Shown piece after piece: positions 50,558 through 61,324 of a stretch of 64,000 nucleotides of DNA (positions are counted from its first letter, which is position 1; each line of letters opens with the position of its first letter). The notes under the pieces were generated by a model, which saw nothing but the letters and a program-made list of their open reading frames with translations, had not been told where the DNA came from and ran no database searches. This DNA comes from Nocardia beijingensis NBRC 16342 (lineage in GTDB: Bacteria; Actinomycetota; Actinomycetes; Mycobacteriales; Mycobacteriaceae), in assembly GCF_001612785.1 (NCBI RefSeq), contig NZ_BDBC01000008.1, positions 62,001 to 126,000 of the forward strand, read 5' to 3'. The translations under genes were made by a program, and so were the position numbers.

Positions 50558-51571
50558 TCACCGGTCGCGGGACTGTCCGCGCGTGCGGTCCTGGCCCGGC
50601 GTTCCGCCTCGCGTGACCTGTGGCGTGTCAGGTGAGGGCGGTTTCAGCGCCGCTGCGGGTGGTTGGGCCTGACCTTCGATCAGTATTCGCGCGACTTCGG
50701 GCGGAAGGCCCTCGCGCAGAGCGCGGGCGATCCGTTCGGCGCGTTCCCGTTCGGCGTCCTCCCGCGCTTGGCGCGCGGTCTCGGCAGGGTCGCGCTCAGG
50801 TGCGGTCTGCCCGCGCTCGGCGGCCTTGGGCGCGGTGTCGCGAGTCTGTCCGGTGTCGGCGCGGGTGTCGCGGGTACGGTCTTGCTCCTCTTGCTGAGCG
50901 CGCTGGTGGTGGGTGTGCAGGTACAGCATGGCTTGCATCGCACGCTCGTCGGCTCGAGCTTCGGCGCGTTCCTGTTCGATCCGGTGTGCATCTGCCTTGG
51001 AGGGTACTTGTACTTGGTCGCGCGCCTGCTCGACTGCCTTGGTGGGCTGTTCGCGGTCGCGCTCGGCACGCTCACGCTCACGTTGCTTGCCCAGTTCGAT
51101 CGCCTTCGCGAACTGTTCGCGGGTGACAGTGACGGTGAGGAACTGCCCCGGGTAGCGGGTCTCCAATTCCTTCAGCTTGGCCGCTACCTTGCCATCGATC
51201 TTCGCGCCTTCGACCACGTACCACTCGACAATCCAGCCGTCGCGCAGGACCTGAGCGTCTTTTCTGAGCTGGTCCAGTGCCTCGCGCCGCACCTCACCAG
51301 CTTTGAACTCCATCGCGTGGCGGTTCCGGACAGACGCTGAATCATGAAAACGTGCACCGTGTTTCGTTCGGTAGTACCGTTCCTGTTGCCATCCGCTCTC
51401 TTCTGTGCGGCCCAGCATGTGGCACATGCCGTCGCGGAAGGTGTTGCCGAACTCGCGGGAGTTCGACCACCGGTCACGCTCACGCTGGTAGTCCTTGGGC
51501 AGCCGGGCACGCTCACCCCGGAACCACTTCCGGTCCACATACCGGCGATACCTGTCCTCTTCGGATTCCAT
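50558..51571 (-). CDS. Putative PD-(D/E)XK nuclease with coiled-coil tail
   Basis: A 337-residue protein. The N-terminal 155 residues look like a compact catalytic domain with a candidate PD-(D/E)XK core: Asp77 in ARFHDSASV, Glu88-x-Lys90 in HAMEFKAGEV, Gln101 in LDQLRKDAQ, and following strands WIVEWYVVEG. The remainder (160-300) is a highly charged Glu/Arg/Gln-rich coiled coil, ending in a Pro-rich tail. No secretion signal or toxin N-terminus is seen. The arrangement resembles REase-fold toxin domains but is unusually small for a polymorphic toxin. The gene upstream (51611-52150) is a possible partner. This is a homology-free reading. Confidence 0.6.
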   Translation of the reverse strand: MESEEDRYRRYVDRKWFRGERARLPKDYQRERDRWSNSREFGNTFRDGMCHMLGRTEESGWQQERYYRTKHGARFHDSASVRNRHAMEFKAGEVRREALDQLRKDAQVLRDGWIVEWYVVEGAKIDGKVAAKLKELETRYPGQFLTVTVTREQFAKAIELGKQRERERAERDREQPTKAVEQARDQVQVPSKADAHRIEQERAEARADERAMQAMLYLHTHHQRAQQEEQDRTRDTRADTGQTRDTAPKAAERGQTAPERDPAETARQAREDAERERAERIARALREGLPPEVARILIEGQAQPPAAALKPPSPDTPQVTRGGTPGQDRTRGQSRDR

Positions 51572-51610
51572 GCCCCGCGCCCCCCACGCCAGCCGATGCC
51601 TGCCGGAGTA

Positions 51611-52150
51611 TCAGTCGTCGTCCCGGATCTGTATCCATTCATCCAGCGGTGGACGCCCGGCAGCATTCCATGCCCGGTAGTCCTCCACTGAGTAACCGAA
51701 GATCGAAGCCCACAGCCCCCCATTGCGCCGCACCACCGCCGTGGTCACAAGCGGGATCACGTCGAGGTAGTGCTCGCTGAACGGACGATCGATCACCGGT
51801 CCGAAGCCGTGGGAACGCTGCTCGTCGTCGTAGTCGGGCACGTTGTACCAACGGCCCTCGAACGCGCGCCGGAAGACCTCACCGAGGTAACGATGGAACC
51901 CGTCGGCGGTGTCCCGATGCTCGGGCAACTCCACCGACTCCGGAGTAGGGAACAGCTCGAGCGCACGGACCTCGGCCTGGCGCAATCCCTCGGCCGACCA
52001 CGGATCATCCGGCATCCCCGGCGCGGTCTCGGTGAAGAATCGCGCCAGGCCCGCGTCCATATCGGCGAGCCAGGCCAACCATCGGGGGTCGTGCTGGTCG
52101 GCATCCATCTGCCGACGCTCGGCCTCGGTGTAGGCGACGTCCCTGCCCAT
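51611..52150 (-). CDS. Acidic protein of unknown function next to the nuclease-like gene
   Basis: 179 residues from ATG 52150, with GGGAGGA just upstream. Rich in Asp/Glu: RRQMDADQHDPRWLAWLADM, TPESVELPEHRDTADGFHRY, VFRRAFEGRWYNVPDYDDE. It has two aromatic segments near the end (GGLWASIFGYSVEDYRAW). No family is recognised. Size, acidity and position (39 bp before a nuclease-like gene) match an immunity protein, but this is inference. Confidence 0.6.
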   Translation of the reverse strand: MGRDVAYTEAERRQMDADQHDPRWLAWLADMDAGLARFFTETAPGMPDDPWSAEGLRQAEVRALELFPTPESVELPEHRDTADGFHRYLGEVFRRAFEGRWYNVPDYDDEQRSHGFGPVIDRPFSEHYLDVIPLVTTAVVRRNGGLWASIFGYSVEDYRAWNAAGRPPLDEWIQIRDDD

Positions 52151-52399
52151 GATTCCTCCCTGTCCGATCACACCCCACCACCACGAACACGCCGAGTTTC
52201 CCACGCATACGGCCGACTGTGCGCGAAACGCGAACCTGCCGGCACCCATGCGGCCAGGACTTCGCGCGCGGGAAGCGGTGGCGGACCAACTTCGCGCCGC
52301 TCGCCGGGATGCGGGCGGTAGAAACCCGCGCGGACTGGCCTGGCGGCTAGGTATCGCTCCTGAACACGCCTCCCGATGAGGGGGCGGTATCAGCCAGGC

Positions 52400-52585
52400 T
52401 CGAAGCGGTACGACGACAGGACGATCGCGGTTGTCGCCTGTACTGTCCCTCATCTCGAGTGCTCCGTCGTTGCTACCAGTGAGCAGCCGGGTGCCGTCAG
52501 GTGACCACGCCACTGACGGGATCCTGTCGGTGTGGTCGGTGAAGTTGTGGAGGGGTTGTGCGGTCTGGGCGTTCCAGATTCCGGG
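52400..52585 (-). pseudogene. WD40-repeat remnant
   Basis: A minus-strand frame reads GIWNAQTAQPLHNFTDHTDR then IPSVAWSPDGTRLLTGSNDG and ALEMRDSTGD, about one and a half WD40 repeats with the diagnostic HTD..WSPDG..L.TGS pattern. There is no start codon and no intact domain; the frame runs on into non-homologous sequence. The 5' part of the original gene appears lost beside the thiC terminator. Typical of a decayed regulator or NACHT/WD40-type defence gene. Confidence 0.55.
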
Positions 52586-52622
52586 TCCGCCCCGAACGCC
52601 GCCGTCTGGTGCCTCGACCCCC

Positions 52623-52668
52623 AAAAAATCGCGCCGCCCGCCGCATCGTCGGGATGCGGCGGGCGGCG
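52623..52668 (-). terminator. Rho-independent terminator of thiC
   Basis: On the minus strand, a 16-bp perfect GC-rich stem (CGCCGCCCGCCGCATC with its complement, 52668-52653 and 52647-52632) closes a 5-nt loop, followed by six U residues (complement of 52628-52623). It begins 10 bp after the thiC stop. Confidence 0.95.
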
Positions 52669-52677
52669 GGACGGGTA

Positions 52678-54432
<1,755 letters not shown>

Positions 54433-54530
54433 TGGTTTGTGAAATTTTCCCGCCCGACCATACCCGGACCACACGGACGCGTGCCCGGCGATTCGGCGCT
54501 ATCGCGTGAACTCCCAGGCAGAGCGTCCGG

Positions 54531-54977
54531 TCAGGGGTCCTCCACCGGCTCCGGCGTGGCCGAGTGTCCCGGCGCGCCGTGGGTGCGGCGGGCTTCTTTC
54601 ATCTCGGCTTCGTAGATGTGGCGGCGGCCGCCGAGCAGTTCGTCGCGGGCGGCGCGCTCGATGTCGCGGAACAGGTCGTAGTAACCGTCGTCGTATTCCT
54701 CGATGATCTGGAACGTCCAGCGTCCGGCCAGCACATTGCGACCGATCAACTCGGCGGAGATCCGATCGGCGATGTGCTCGTGGCCCGCGGCGCGGAACAG
54801 TTCCACCGCGATGTCGAGCGCCAGATCGGCCCCGCCGGTCAGCTGATGGAACGCGTACAGGTGGCCGCGGGCGCGTTCGACGATCTCGAGGGCTTCGGAG
54901 AGTTTGCCGGTGGCGGCGACGGTGCCGTCGCCGACGCCATCGGGGCGGCGGTGCTGAGCGGCCGGGCGATCGTTCAT
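54531..54977 (-). CDS. Conserved actinobacterial hypothetical protein
   Basis: 148 residues from ATG 54977, with AGGAG about 8 nt upstream. The central part is helical and shows GKLSEALEIVERARGHLYAF and HQLTGGADLALDIAVELFRAA, then LIGRNVLAGRWTFQIIEEYD. The C terminus is rich in charged residues. It has no signal or membrane segment. It lies between thiC and fahA on the same strand; I cannot name the family, though proteins with this middle motif are common in Mycobacteriales. Confidence 0.72.
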   Translation of the reverse strand: MNDRPAAQHRRPDGVGDGTVAATGKLSEALEIVERARGHLYAFHQLTGGADLALDIAVELFRAAGHEHIADRISAELIGRNVLAGRWTFQIIEEYDDGYYDLFRDIERAARDELLGGRRHIYEAEMKEARRTHGAPGHSATPEPVEDP

Positions 54978-55164
54978 GACCTCGCTCCTTGTCCGGAGGG
55001 ATGGTGCGGCCGTGAACTCCGCGATCCGGCAGCGGAGATCGAGGCGCTCGGGTAGCGGCGTACCCGGGCAGAGCCGTTCTCAAGCACCGAGCGCCCGTCC
55101 GAGGCAACCTCGGGCGAAGGTCGATCGCTACGCCCCCTGGTCCGCCGCCGACCGCCGAACTTGT

Positions 55165-56340
55165 TCAGTGCGGGTGTGCCGGAAGAATACGGCCCGTGAC
55201 CTCGCCCAATCCGATGGCCGCGTGCGGACCCGGAGCCGACGCGGTGATGGTGACCTCGTCGCCGTCCTCCAGAAAGGTGAGTTGCTGATCGTTCACCGAT
55301 ACCGGCCTGCTGCCGCCCCAGGACAGCTCGATGAACGAGCCGCGTTGATCCGGTTCGGGGCCGGAGATGGTGCCGGAGGCGTACAGGTCGCCGGTGCGCG
55401 TCGATGCGCCGTTCGCGGTGAGATGAGCCAGCATCTGCGCCGGTGACCAGTACATCCGGGAGTAGGGCGGGTAGCTGACCGGTTGTCCGTTCCAGGCCAC
55501 GGTGAGGTCGATGTCCAGGCCCCAGTGCTCGGCGCCGAGCAGGTAGGGCAGCGGCGCGGGGGACTGCTCGGGCAGCGGTATGCGGGCGGACTCCAGAGCG
55601 GCCAGTGGCGTGATCCACGGCGAGATCGACGTCGCGAACGACTTGCCGAGGAACGGGCCCAGCGGCTGGTACTCCCAGGCCTGGATGTCGCGGGCCGACC
55701 AATCGTTGACCAGCGCGACGCCGAACACCCGCGCGGCGAACTCGTCGATCGGGACCGGCACGCCGAGCCGCGAGCCGACGCCGATCACGAAGCCGAGCTC
55801 GGCCTCGATGTCCAGCCGCCGCGACGGGCCGAAAACCGGTGCGCCGGAATCGGTCTTGCGCTGCCCGTACGGCCGTGTGATCGCGGTGCCCGACACCACC
55901 ACGGTGCCTGCCCGCCCGTGATAGCCCACCGGCAGGTGCCGCCAGTTCGGCAGCAGCGGATCGCCGTCCGGCCGGAACAGGCGGCCGAGGTTCGTCGCGT
56001 GGTCGATGCTGGCGTAGAAGTCCACGTAATCGCCGATGCGCACGGGCAGCCGCAGGTCCACGTCGGCCAAGCGGTGCACCGCGGCGTCGTCCAGCTCGCC
56101 GTCGACCGCCTCGCGAATCCGGTCGCGCACCGTGCGCCAGCGGGCTGGTCCCTGCGCCAGGAAGGCGTTCAGGCTCGGCTCGGCGAAAACCGGATCGTCC
56201 AGCAGCACAGCCAGATCGATGACATGTTCGCCGAGCCGCACGCCCACGCGGGGGTCGGCTCCGGTCGGCGCGAAGACCCCGTACGGAAGATTGTCCGGAC
56301 CGAACAGCGACTCCGGCGCCACCTCGACCCTGGCCCTCAC
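55165..56340 (-). CDS. fahA: Fumarylacetoacetase
   Basis: Splits fumarylacetoacetate to fumarate and acetoacetate, the last step of tyrosine breakdown via homogentisate. 391 residues: an SH3-like N-terminal domain (ESLFGPDNLPYGVFAP) and the catalytic domain with DYVDFYASIDHATNLGR, LPVGYHGRAGTVVVSGT, DIEAELGFVIG, NDWSARDIQAWEYQPLGPFLG, KSFATSISPW and GTISGPEPDQRGSF. The GTG at 56340 overlaps the hmgA stop as GTGA (56337-56340), showing translational coupling. Confidence 0.96.
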   Translation of the reverse strand: MRARVEVAPESLFGPDNLPYGVFAPTGADPRVGVRLGEHVIDLAVLLDDPVFAEPSLNAFLAQGPARWRTVRDRIREAVDGELDDAAVHRLADVDLRLPVRIGDYVDFYASIDHATNLGRLFRPDGDPLLPNWRHLPVGYHGRAGTVVVSGTAITRPYGQRKTDSGAPVFGPSRRLDIEAELGFVIGVGSRLGVPVPIDEFAARVFGVALVNDWSARDIQAWEYQPLGPFLGKSFATSISPWITPLAALESARIPLPEQSPAPLPYLLGAEHWGLDIDLTVAWNGQPVSYPPYSRMYWSPAQMLAHLTANGASTRTGDLYASGTISGPEPDQRGSFIELSWGGSRPVSVNDQQLTFLEDGDEVTITASAPGPHAAIGLGEVTGRILPAHPH

Positions 56341-57533
56341 GCGGGGCCCCGGCCCGACCAGCTCCACGCGTAGGTCGGGTCTTCGCAGGCCAGCGCCCCT
56401 TCGCCGAGTTCGAGCGGGCGGAAGGTGTCCACCATGACGGCCAGCTCGTCGAAGTACTCGATGCCGATGCTGTTCTCGTAGGCGCCGGGCTGCGGACCGT
56501 GGGCATAGCCGCCGGGGTGCACCGACACCGAACCCTGCGTGATCCCGGACCCCTTGCGGGCTTCGTAGTTGCCGCCGCAATAGAACATGACCTCGTCGGA
56601 ATCGACGTTGGAGTGGTAGTACGGCACGGGAATCGACAGCGGGTGGTAATCCACCTTGCGGGGAACGAAATTGCAGATCACGAAGTTGCCGCCCTCGAAG
56701 GCCTGATGGACCGGCGGCGGCTGGTGGATGCGGCCGGTGATCGGTTCGAAGTCGGCGATATTGAACGTCCAGGGGTACAGGCAGCCGTCCCAGCCCACCA
56801 CATCGAACGGGTGGGTGGCGTAGACCATCCTGGTGCCGACGACCTGTCCGCCGGGCCGATGTTTGACCAGCACTTCCACCTCGGTGCCGGTCGCGGTGAC
56901 GGTCTCGGTCGGGCCGTGCAGGTCGCGCTCGCAATACGGGGCGTGTTCGAGTAGCTGGCCGAACTTCGACAGATAGCGCTTCGGTGGGGTGATGTGACCG
57001 GTCGCCTCGATCACGTACGCCCGCAACGGTTCCGGACCGGTGGGCCGCCAGCGGTGCGTCGTGGCGCGCGGGATGAGCACCTGATCGCCCTGCCGCGCCG
57101 GCAACGCGCCGAACACCGTCTCCACCGTCGCCGCGCCGGACTCCACGTACACCAGTTCGTCGCCGATCGCGTTGCGGTACAGGGGTGATCCGCCCTTCGC
57201 GACGACGTAGGAGATGCGCACGTCCGCGTTGCCGAGCAGCAGGCGGCGTCCGGTCACCGGATCGGTCTCGGCCGGGGTGTCGCCGGGGAACAGCGTGTGC
57301 AGGCGCAGATGGCGGTGCCGGAGCGGATGGTTCGGCGTGGTCCGCTGATCGGGCAGCTCCCAGACCGTCGAATCGACCAGTGCCGGCGGCAGGCCGCGGT
57401 GATAGAGCAGGGAGGAGTCGCCGGAGAAGCCCTCCTCGCCCATCAGCTCCTCGTAGTAGAGCCGGCCCTGCTCGTCACGATGCTGGGTGTGCCGCTTCGG
57501 CGGTACCGTACCCACTTGCCGATAGAACGCCAT
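56337..57533 (-). CDS. hmgA: Homogentisate 1,2-dioxygenase
   Basis: Opens the ring of homogentisate to maleylacetoacetate using Fe(II). 398 residues with MAFYRQVGTVPPKRHTQHRD, the cupin-fold metal region GDELVYVESGA, WDGCLYPWTFNI, HQPPPVHQAFEGGNFVICNF and SVSVHPGGYAHGPQPGAYE, which includes the iron-ligand His and Glu residues. GGAGGA precedes the ATG at 6 nt. It is co-transcribed with fahA. A maleylacetoacetate isomerase is not in the window. Confidence 0.96.
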   Translation of the reverse strand: MAFYRQVGTVPPKRHTQHRDEQGRLYYEELMGEEGFSGDSSLLYHRGLPPALVDSTVWELPDQRTTPNHPLRHRHLRLHTLFPGDTPAETDPVTGRRLLLGNADVRISYVVAKGGSPLYRNAIGDELVYVESGAATVETVFGALPARQGDQVLIPRATTHRWRPTGPEPLRAYVIEATGHITPPKRYLSKFGQLLEHAPYCERDLHGPTETVTATGTEVEVLVKHRPGGQVVGTRMVYATHPFDVVGWDGCLYPWTFNIADFEPITGRIHQPPPVHQAFEGGNFVICNFVPRKVDYHPLSIPVPYYHSNVDSDEVMFYCGGNYEARKGSGITQGSVSVHPGGYAHGPQPGAYENSIGIEYFDELAVMVDTFRPLELGEGALACEDPTYAWSWSGRGPA

Positions 57534-57598
57534 GACCGTTCCTCCGCCAGCCGGTGGTCGGACAGTTGATCACCATCGTAGTGCGGCCGGAGCGTCTA

Positions 57599-58300
57599 TC
57601 AGGCGTTTCGCAGGGCTCGGTAGACCGAGGCCCCGACGAACGCGCCGAGATCCGCCGGTGTCCAGCCGTCCTGGTCGGCGAGCAGCGCGCGCACGGCCGC
57701 CTCGCCCGCCGACACCCACTGCTCCACCAGCACGGGCAACTTGCGCTCGGCGTCCACCGTGCCCCACGCGCGCAGCGTCGGGCGCAGGAGTTTGGTGCAG
57801 CGCTCGATGACGAGCGCGCGGCCGCGCCCGAACGATTTCGCGACGGCGGGGTCCGGATTGCCGTAGACCAGCCGCCAGGCGTCCGGCCGGATCGCCGCCT
57901 TCGTCAGCAACGCGCGAAACCCCTGGACGAACACGGTCTCGTCGGCGTCGACATCCCGTGGCTTCACCACCTCGAGCACGCCGCTGACCAGGTAGCCCTC
58001 CTCGCGCTGGATCAACGCCTCGATCAGCTCGACGCGATCGGCGAAGCAGGCGTAGACCACCGGCCTGGTCACATTCATCCGCTCCGCGATCGCGGCCATG
58101 GTGACCGCGGCGATGCCGTCCTCGACGGCGATGGCGAGCGCGGTGTCGAGCACCTGCGGGCGGCGGCGCTGCGGGCCGAGGTGCTGCGCCCGCTGCCGCT
58201 GCCCCATGGCCGCGTCGCTGTTCAAGCCGCCCAACCTGCCGCCGGTGGTCCGGTTACCGCTGCCGCGGCGGGGAAAGGGCGGCTGTGCCGGGCGGGTCAC
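57599..58300 (-). CDS. TetR-family regulator
   Basis: A 233-residue regulator (GTG start 58300) or 202 residues (ATG 58207). The HTH lies at about 50-100 of the long form (RRPQVLDTALAIAVEDG, then MAAIAERMNVTRPVVYACFADR) with a helical C-terminal domain. The GTG start overlaps the xthA stop as GTGA (58297-58300), which argues for coupling with xthA. It lies 65 bp upstream of hmgA on the same strand. It may control the hmgA-fahA pair, or it may be part of the xthA transcript; the sequence alone does not decide. Confidence 0.85.
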   Translation of the reverse strand: MTRPAQPPFPRRGSGNRTTGGRLGGLNSDAAMGQRQRAQHLGPQRRRPQVLDTALAIAVEDGIAAVTMAAIAERMNVTRPVVYACFADRVELIEALIQREEGYLVSGVLEVVKPRDVDADETVFVQGFRALLTKAAIRPDAWRLVYGNPDPAVAKSFGRGRALVIERCTKLLRPTLRAWGTVDAERKLPVLVEQWVSAGEAAVRALLADQDGWTPADLGAFVGASVYRALRNA

Positions 58301-59127
58301 GCGGGCCTGGGTTCGTCGGCGAACTCGGCGATCACCGGGGCGTGGTCGCTGGCGCCCTTGCCCTTTCGCGCCTCACGATCGACCATCGCGTCCGTCACGG
58401 TCGCGGCGAGCGCGGGGGAAGCGAGGATGAAATCGATGCGCATGCCCTCTTTGCGCGGGAAGCGCAGCTGGGTGTAGTCCCAGTAGGTGTAGACGCCCGG
58501 TCCGGGCGCGAACGGACGCATGACATCCGCGAACCCGGCGTCCACGACGGCCTGGAACGCGTCGCGCTCCGGCTGCGAGGTGTGCGTCTTCTCGGCGAAG
58601 TACTCCACGGACCACACATCGTCGTCGGTCGGCGCGATGTTCCAGTCGCCCACCAGCGCGATCTTGGCCTGCGGGTCCTCGGCCAGCCAGCGCGCGCCGT
58701 TGTCACGCAGCGCGGCAAGCCATTCCAGCTTGTACGTGTAATGCGGGTCGCCGAGCGTCCGGCCGTTGGGCACGTACAGGCTCCATACCCGCACGCCACC
58801 ACAGGTGGCCCCGATCGCCCTCGACTCGACGACCGGCGTGCTGATCAGCGACTCGCCCGCGTCCTTGTCGAAGCCGGGCTGGCCGGGGAAGGCGAACTCG
58901 ACGTCGGCGAGGCCCACGCGGGAGACGATCGCCACCCCGTTCCACTGGTTGATCCCCAGGTGGGCGACTTCGTAGCCGAGTTCGTCGAAGCGCTCGAACG
59001 GGAACTGGTCGTCGCGGCACTTGGTCTCCTGGATGGCGAGCACGTCGATGTCCTGGCGGTCGAGCCAGTCCGCGACGCGGTCGAGCCGGGAGCGGATGGA
59101 GTTGACGTTCCAGGTGGCGAGACGCAC
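58297..59127 (-). CDS. xthA: Exodeoxyribonuclease III
   Basis: AP endonuclease and 3'-exonuclease of base-excision repair. 276 residues with MRLATWNVNSIRSRLDRV, DVLAIQETKC, SLYVPNGRTLGDPHY, VGDWNIAPTDDDVW, GPGVYTYWDY and the C-terminal GKGASDHAPVI, all typical exonuclease III residues (Asn, Glu, Tyr, Asp, His). Position next to the GNAT gene matches M. tuberculosis Rv0427c. Confidence 0.97.
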   Translation of the reverse strand: MRLATWNVNSIRSRLDRVADWLDRQDIDVLAIQETKCRDDQFPFERFDELGYEVAHLGINQWNGVAIVSRVGLADVEFAFPGQPGFDKDAGESLISTPVVESRAIGATCGGVRVWSLYVPNGRTLGDPHYTYKLEWLAALRDNGARWLAEDPQAKIALVGDWNIAPTDDDVWSVEYFAEKTHTSQPERDAFQAVVDAGFADVMRPFAPGPGVYTYWDYTQLRFPRKEGMRIDFILASPALAATVTDAMVDREARKGKGASDHAPVIAEFADEPRPA

Positions 59128-59157
59128 TGCGGCCTTCCTTCGGGTGACAGATCTGTT

Positions 59158-60159
59158 CTACCGCAGGCCGCCGGGCCCGGCGAGCGGTTCCGGCGCGGCG
59201 TAGCGATAGGTGTGGTGCTCGATGAAGCCCAGTTCGCGGTACATCGCGCGGGCCGGTTCGTTGGTGGCTTCCACCTGGAGATAGGCGTGCGTCGCGCCGC
59301 GGTCGCGGCCCCAGCGGATCAGCTCGGCGCAGACCAGCGAGCCGAGTCCGTGCCTGCGGTGCGCGGCGGCGACGGCCACGCAGGTGAGGCCGATCCAGCG
59401 GCGTCCGTCCGGGGCGGTGGTGAGCGCGCCGCGGCCGATCGCGATCGGGCGCGGCAGGCCGAGCGAGGCGAAGCCGAGTTCGCCGCCGATGACGGCGGTG
59501 AGCACGTCGGGATCGGGCGCGGGAATCGCCTGCTCGCCCGGGTCCGCACCGCTGTAGCGGTGCATCTCCAGCCAGTCCGCGTGGGGAGCGGGCGCGATCC
59601 GCACCATCGAAGGGCCTTGCGGCAGCACGAAATTGTCGATGTCCATGGCCAGCATGAGCGTCTCCCGCCAGCTGTGCCAGCCCGGCGGCACGGGGGCCAG
59701 CCGATCGGGCAGCGCGAGCTGCAAGGGCAGGCCGTGCGCGGTGTACCACTCGCCGATCCGGTGCAGCGTCTCCGCCGACACGGTGGCGGGCCCATCGGAA
59801 TTACCCAAGGGCACAGCCGAATTCGCGCGACCGGTGTATCCGTTGCCCGCGCGTGCCAGCCAGCCATCGATCCAGGCGTGCTCGACGCCGGGCCAGCCGT
59901 AGGCGGCCGCGGCTTCCAGCGCGCGAATCTCCCTGATGCGTATCGGTCTCGGGCCGATGGCCTTCAGCGCGATCACGCGTTCCGGAGCGACCGACACCAG
60001 CTCGCCGCCCGCGCCGCGCACGGTCGGCGGGTCGAGGGAGACGAGCTCGCCGATCACGTCGGTCAGCGGTTGGGGATAACCCGCGGGCAGCTGATAGCGC
60101 AGCACCACACGGCGGCCGAGCGGGATGTCGGGCAGGCCGGACGCGGGGTCAGTCGTCAT
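59158..60159 (-). CDS. GNAT family N-acetyltransferase
   Basis: A 333-residue protein of the M. tuberculosis Rv0428c type. The N-terminal part (to about 90) contains [21 protein letters not shown] and an SH3-like strand pattern; the C-terminal GNAT domain has [20 protein letters not shown] with the acetyl-CoA pyrophosphate loop, and [20 protein letters not shown]. Acceptor unknown. It overlaps the def gene by 11 bp (60149-60159). Confidence 0.9.
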   Translation of the reverse strand: MTTDPASGLPDIPLGRRVVLRYQLPAGYPQPLTDVIGELVSLDPPTVRGAGGELVSVAPERVIALKAIGPRPIRIREIRALEAAAAYGWPGVEHAWIDGWLARAGNGYTGRANSAVPLGNSDGPATVSAETLHRIGEWYTAHGLPLQLALPDRLAPVPPGWHSWRETLMLAMDIDNFVLPQGPSMVRIAPAPHADWLEMHRYSGADPGEQAIPAPDPDVLTAVIGGELGFASLGLPRPIAIGRGALTTAPDGRRWIGLTCVAVAAAHRRHGLGSLVCAELIRWGRDRGATHAYLQVEATNEPARAMYRELGFIEHHTYRYAAPEPLAGPGGLR

Positions 60160-60739
60160 GCCCGAACGGGTCGGGGTCGGTGCCGGGGAGCCAGCTCAGA
60201 CCCGGTATGCCCCAGCCGTTGCGTTTGATCGCCTTCTTGGCGGCCCGCGCGTTGCGGCCGATCAGCACGTCCACGTAGAGGAACCCGTCGAGGTGCCCGA
60301 CCTCGTGCTGGAGCATGCGGGCGAAGAAGCCCTTACCCTCCACCTCCACCGGCTCGCCGTGCTCGTCGGTGCCGGTCACCTTCGCCCATTCGGCGCGGCC
60401 GGTGGGGAACTGCTCGCCGGGCACCGACAGGCAGCCCTCCTCGTCGTCGTCCGGGTCCGGCATGGTCTCGGGGATCTCCGAGGTCTCCAGGACCGGATTG
60501 ACCACAACGCCGCGGCGGCGGGTCGCGGTGCCGTCCGCGCCGAGGTCGGGGCAGTCGTAGACGAACAGGCGCAGCGGAACGCCGACCTGGTTGGCCGCAA
60601 GCCCGACGCCGTGCGCCGCGTCCAGCGTCTCGTACATATCCGCGATGAGCGGAGCCAATTCCTCCGGCGACTGGGTGACCCGCTCGGTCGGATTGTGCAG
60701 AACCGGGTCGCCGACGATCACGATCGGGAGGATTGCCAT
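60149..60739 (-). CDS. def: Peptide deformylase
   Basis: Removes the formyl group from nascent proteins. 196 residues with the three metal/catalytic motifs: [10 protein letters not shown] (Gln), [10 protein letters not shown] (Cys) and [12 protein letters not shown] (HExxH). The C-terminal tail after the motif ([19 protein letters not shown]) is of the mycobacterial kind. It is the first gene of the minus-strand run def, GNAT, xthA, TetR. Confidence 0.97.
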   Translation of the reverse strand: MAILPIVIVGDPVLHNPTERVTQSPEELAPLIADMYETLDAAHGVGLAANQVGVPLRLFVYDCPDLGADGTATRRRGVVVNPVLETSEIPETMPDPDDDEEGCLSVPGEQFPTGRAEWAKVTGTDEHGEPVEVEGKGFFARMLQHEVGHLDGFLYVDVLIGRNARAAKKAIKRNGWGIPGLSWLPGTDPDPFGHDD

Positions 60740-60922
60740 GCGCCAATTATTGCCGTGGGCGCCACGTCACGGCTCCTCGGGTGCCGGACAGCAGCCCGGG
60801 CCTACCGGCCGGTAGGGAACACGCCGCGCTGTGGGCCCGGCGATTCCCCTCACGCGTGGTTGAATGTTCCGCGACGTACAAGCACCATTTTTCGTCTGGT
60901 GGTCACTCGGCGAGGGAGCGAG

Positions 60923-61276
60923 ATGGACGGCGCAGCGGCACGGGATCTTCCCGCGACCCACAACAGCCCTTCCGCGAGCGAAGACGGCACGACGGAGCAC
61001 GCCACGGCCGAGCAGGCCGACGGTAGCGGACTGAGCCGTCGCGAACTCGACATCCTGGCCTTCGAGCGGCAGTGGTGGAAGTACGCGGGGGCGAAGGAGG
61101 AGGCGATCCGCGAGCTGTTCGCCATGTCGCCGACCCGCTACTACCAGGTGCTGAACGCGGTGGTGGACCGGCAGGAGGCGCTGGCGGCCGACCCGATGCT
61201 GGTCAAGCGGCTGCGCAGGCTGCGAGCGAGCAGGCAGAAGGCGCGCGCGGCGCGGCGGCTCGGATTCCAGGCCTGA
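60923..61276 (+). CDS. DUF3263 family protein
   Basis: 117 residues. The N-terminal third is polar and probably disordered; the C-terminal part is the DUF3263 helical domain (SRRELDILAFERQWWKYAGAKEEAI split here as LDILAFERQWWKYAG, then LFAMSPTRYYQVLNAVVDR and a basic tail). GGGAG lies before the ATG at 60923. It may bind DNA, as the motif resembles sigma-like HTH, but the function is not known. Matches M. tuberculosis Rv0430 in position. Confidence 0.9.
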   Translation: MDGAAARDLPATHNSPSASEDGTTEHATAEQADGSGLSRRELDILAFERQWWKYAGAKEEAIRELFAMSPTRYYQVLNAVVDRQEALAADPMLVKRLRRLRASRQKARAARRLGFQA

Positions 61277-61324
61277 CCCGGCGATGCGGACCCGGACCCG
61301 CCTCCTGCGACTAGGCTCGCGAAG

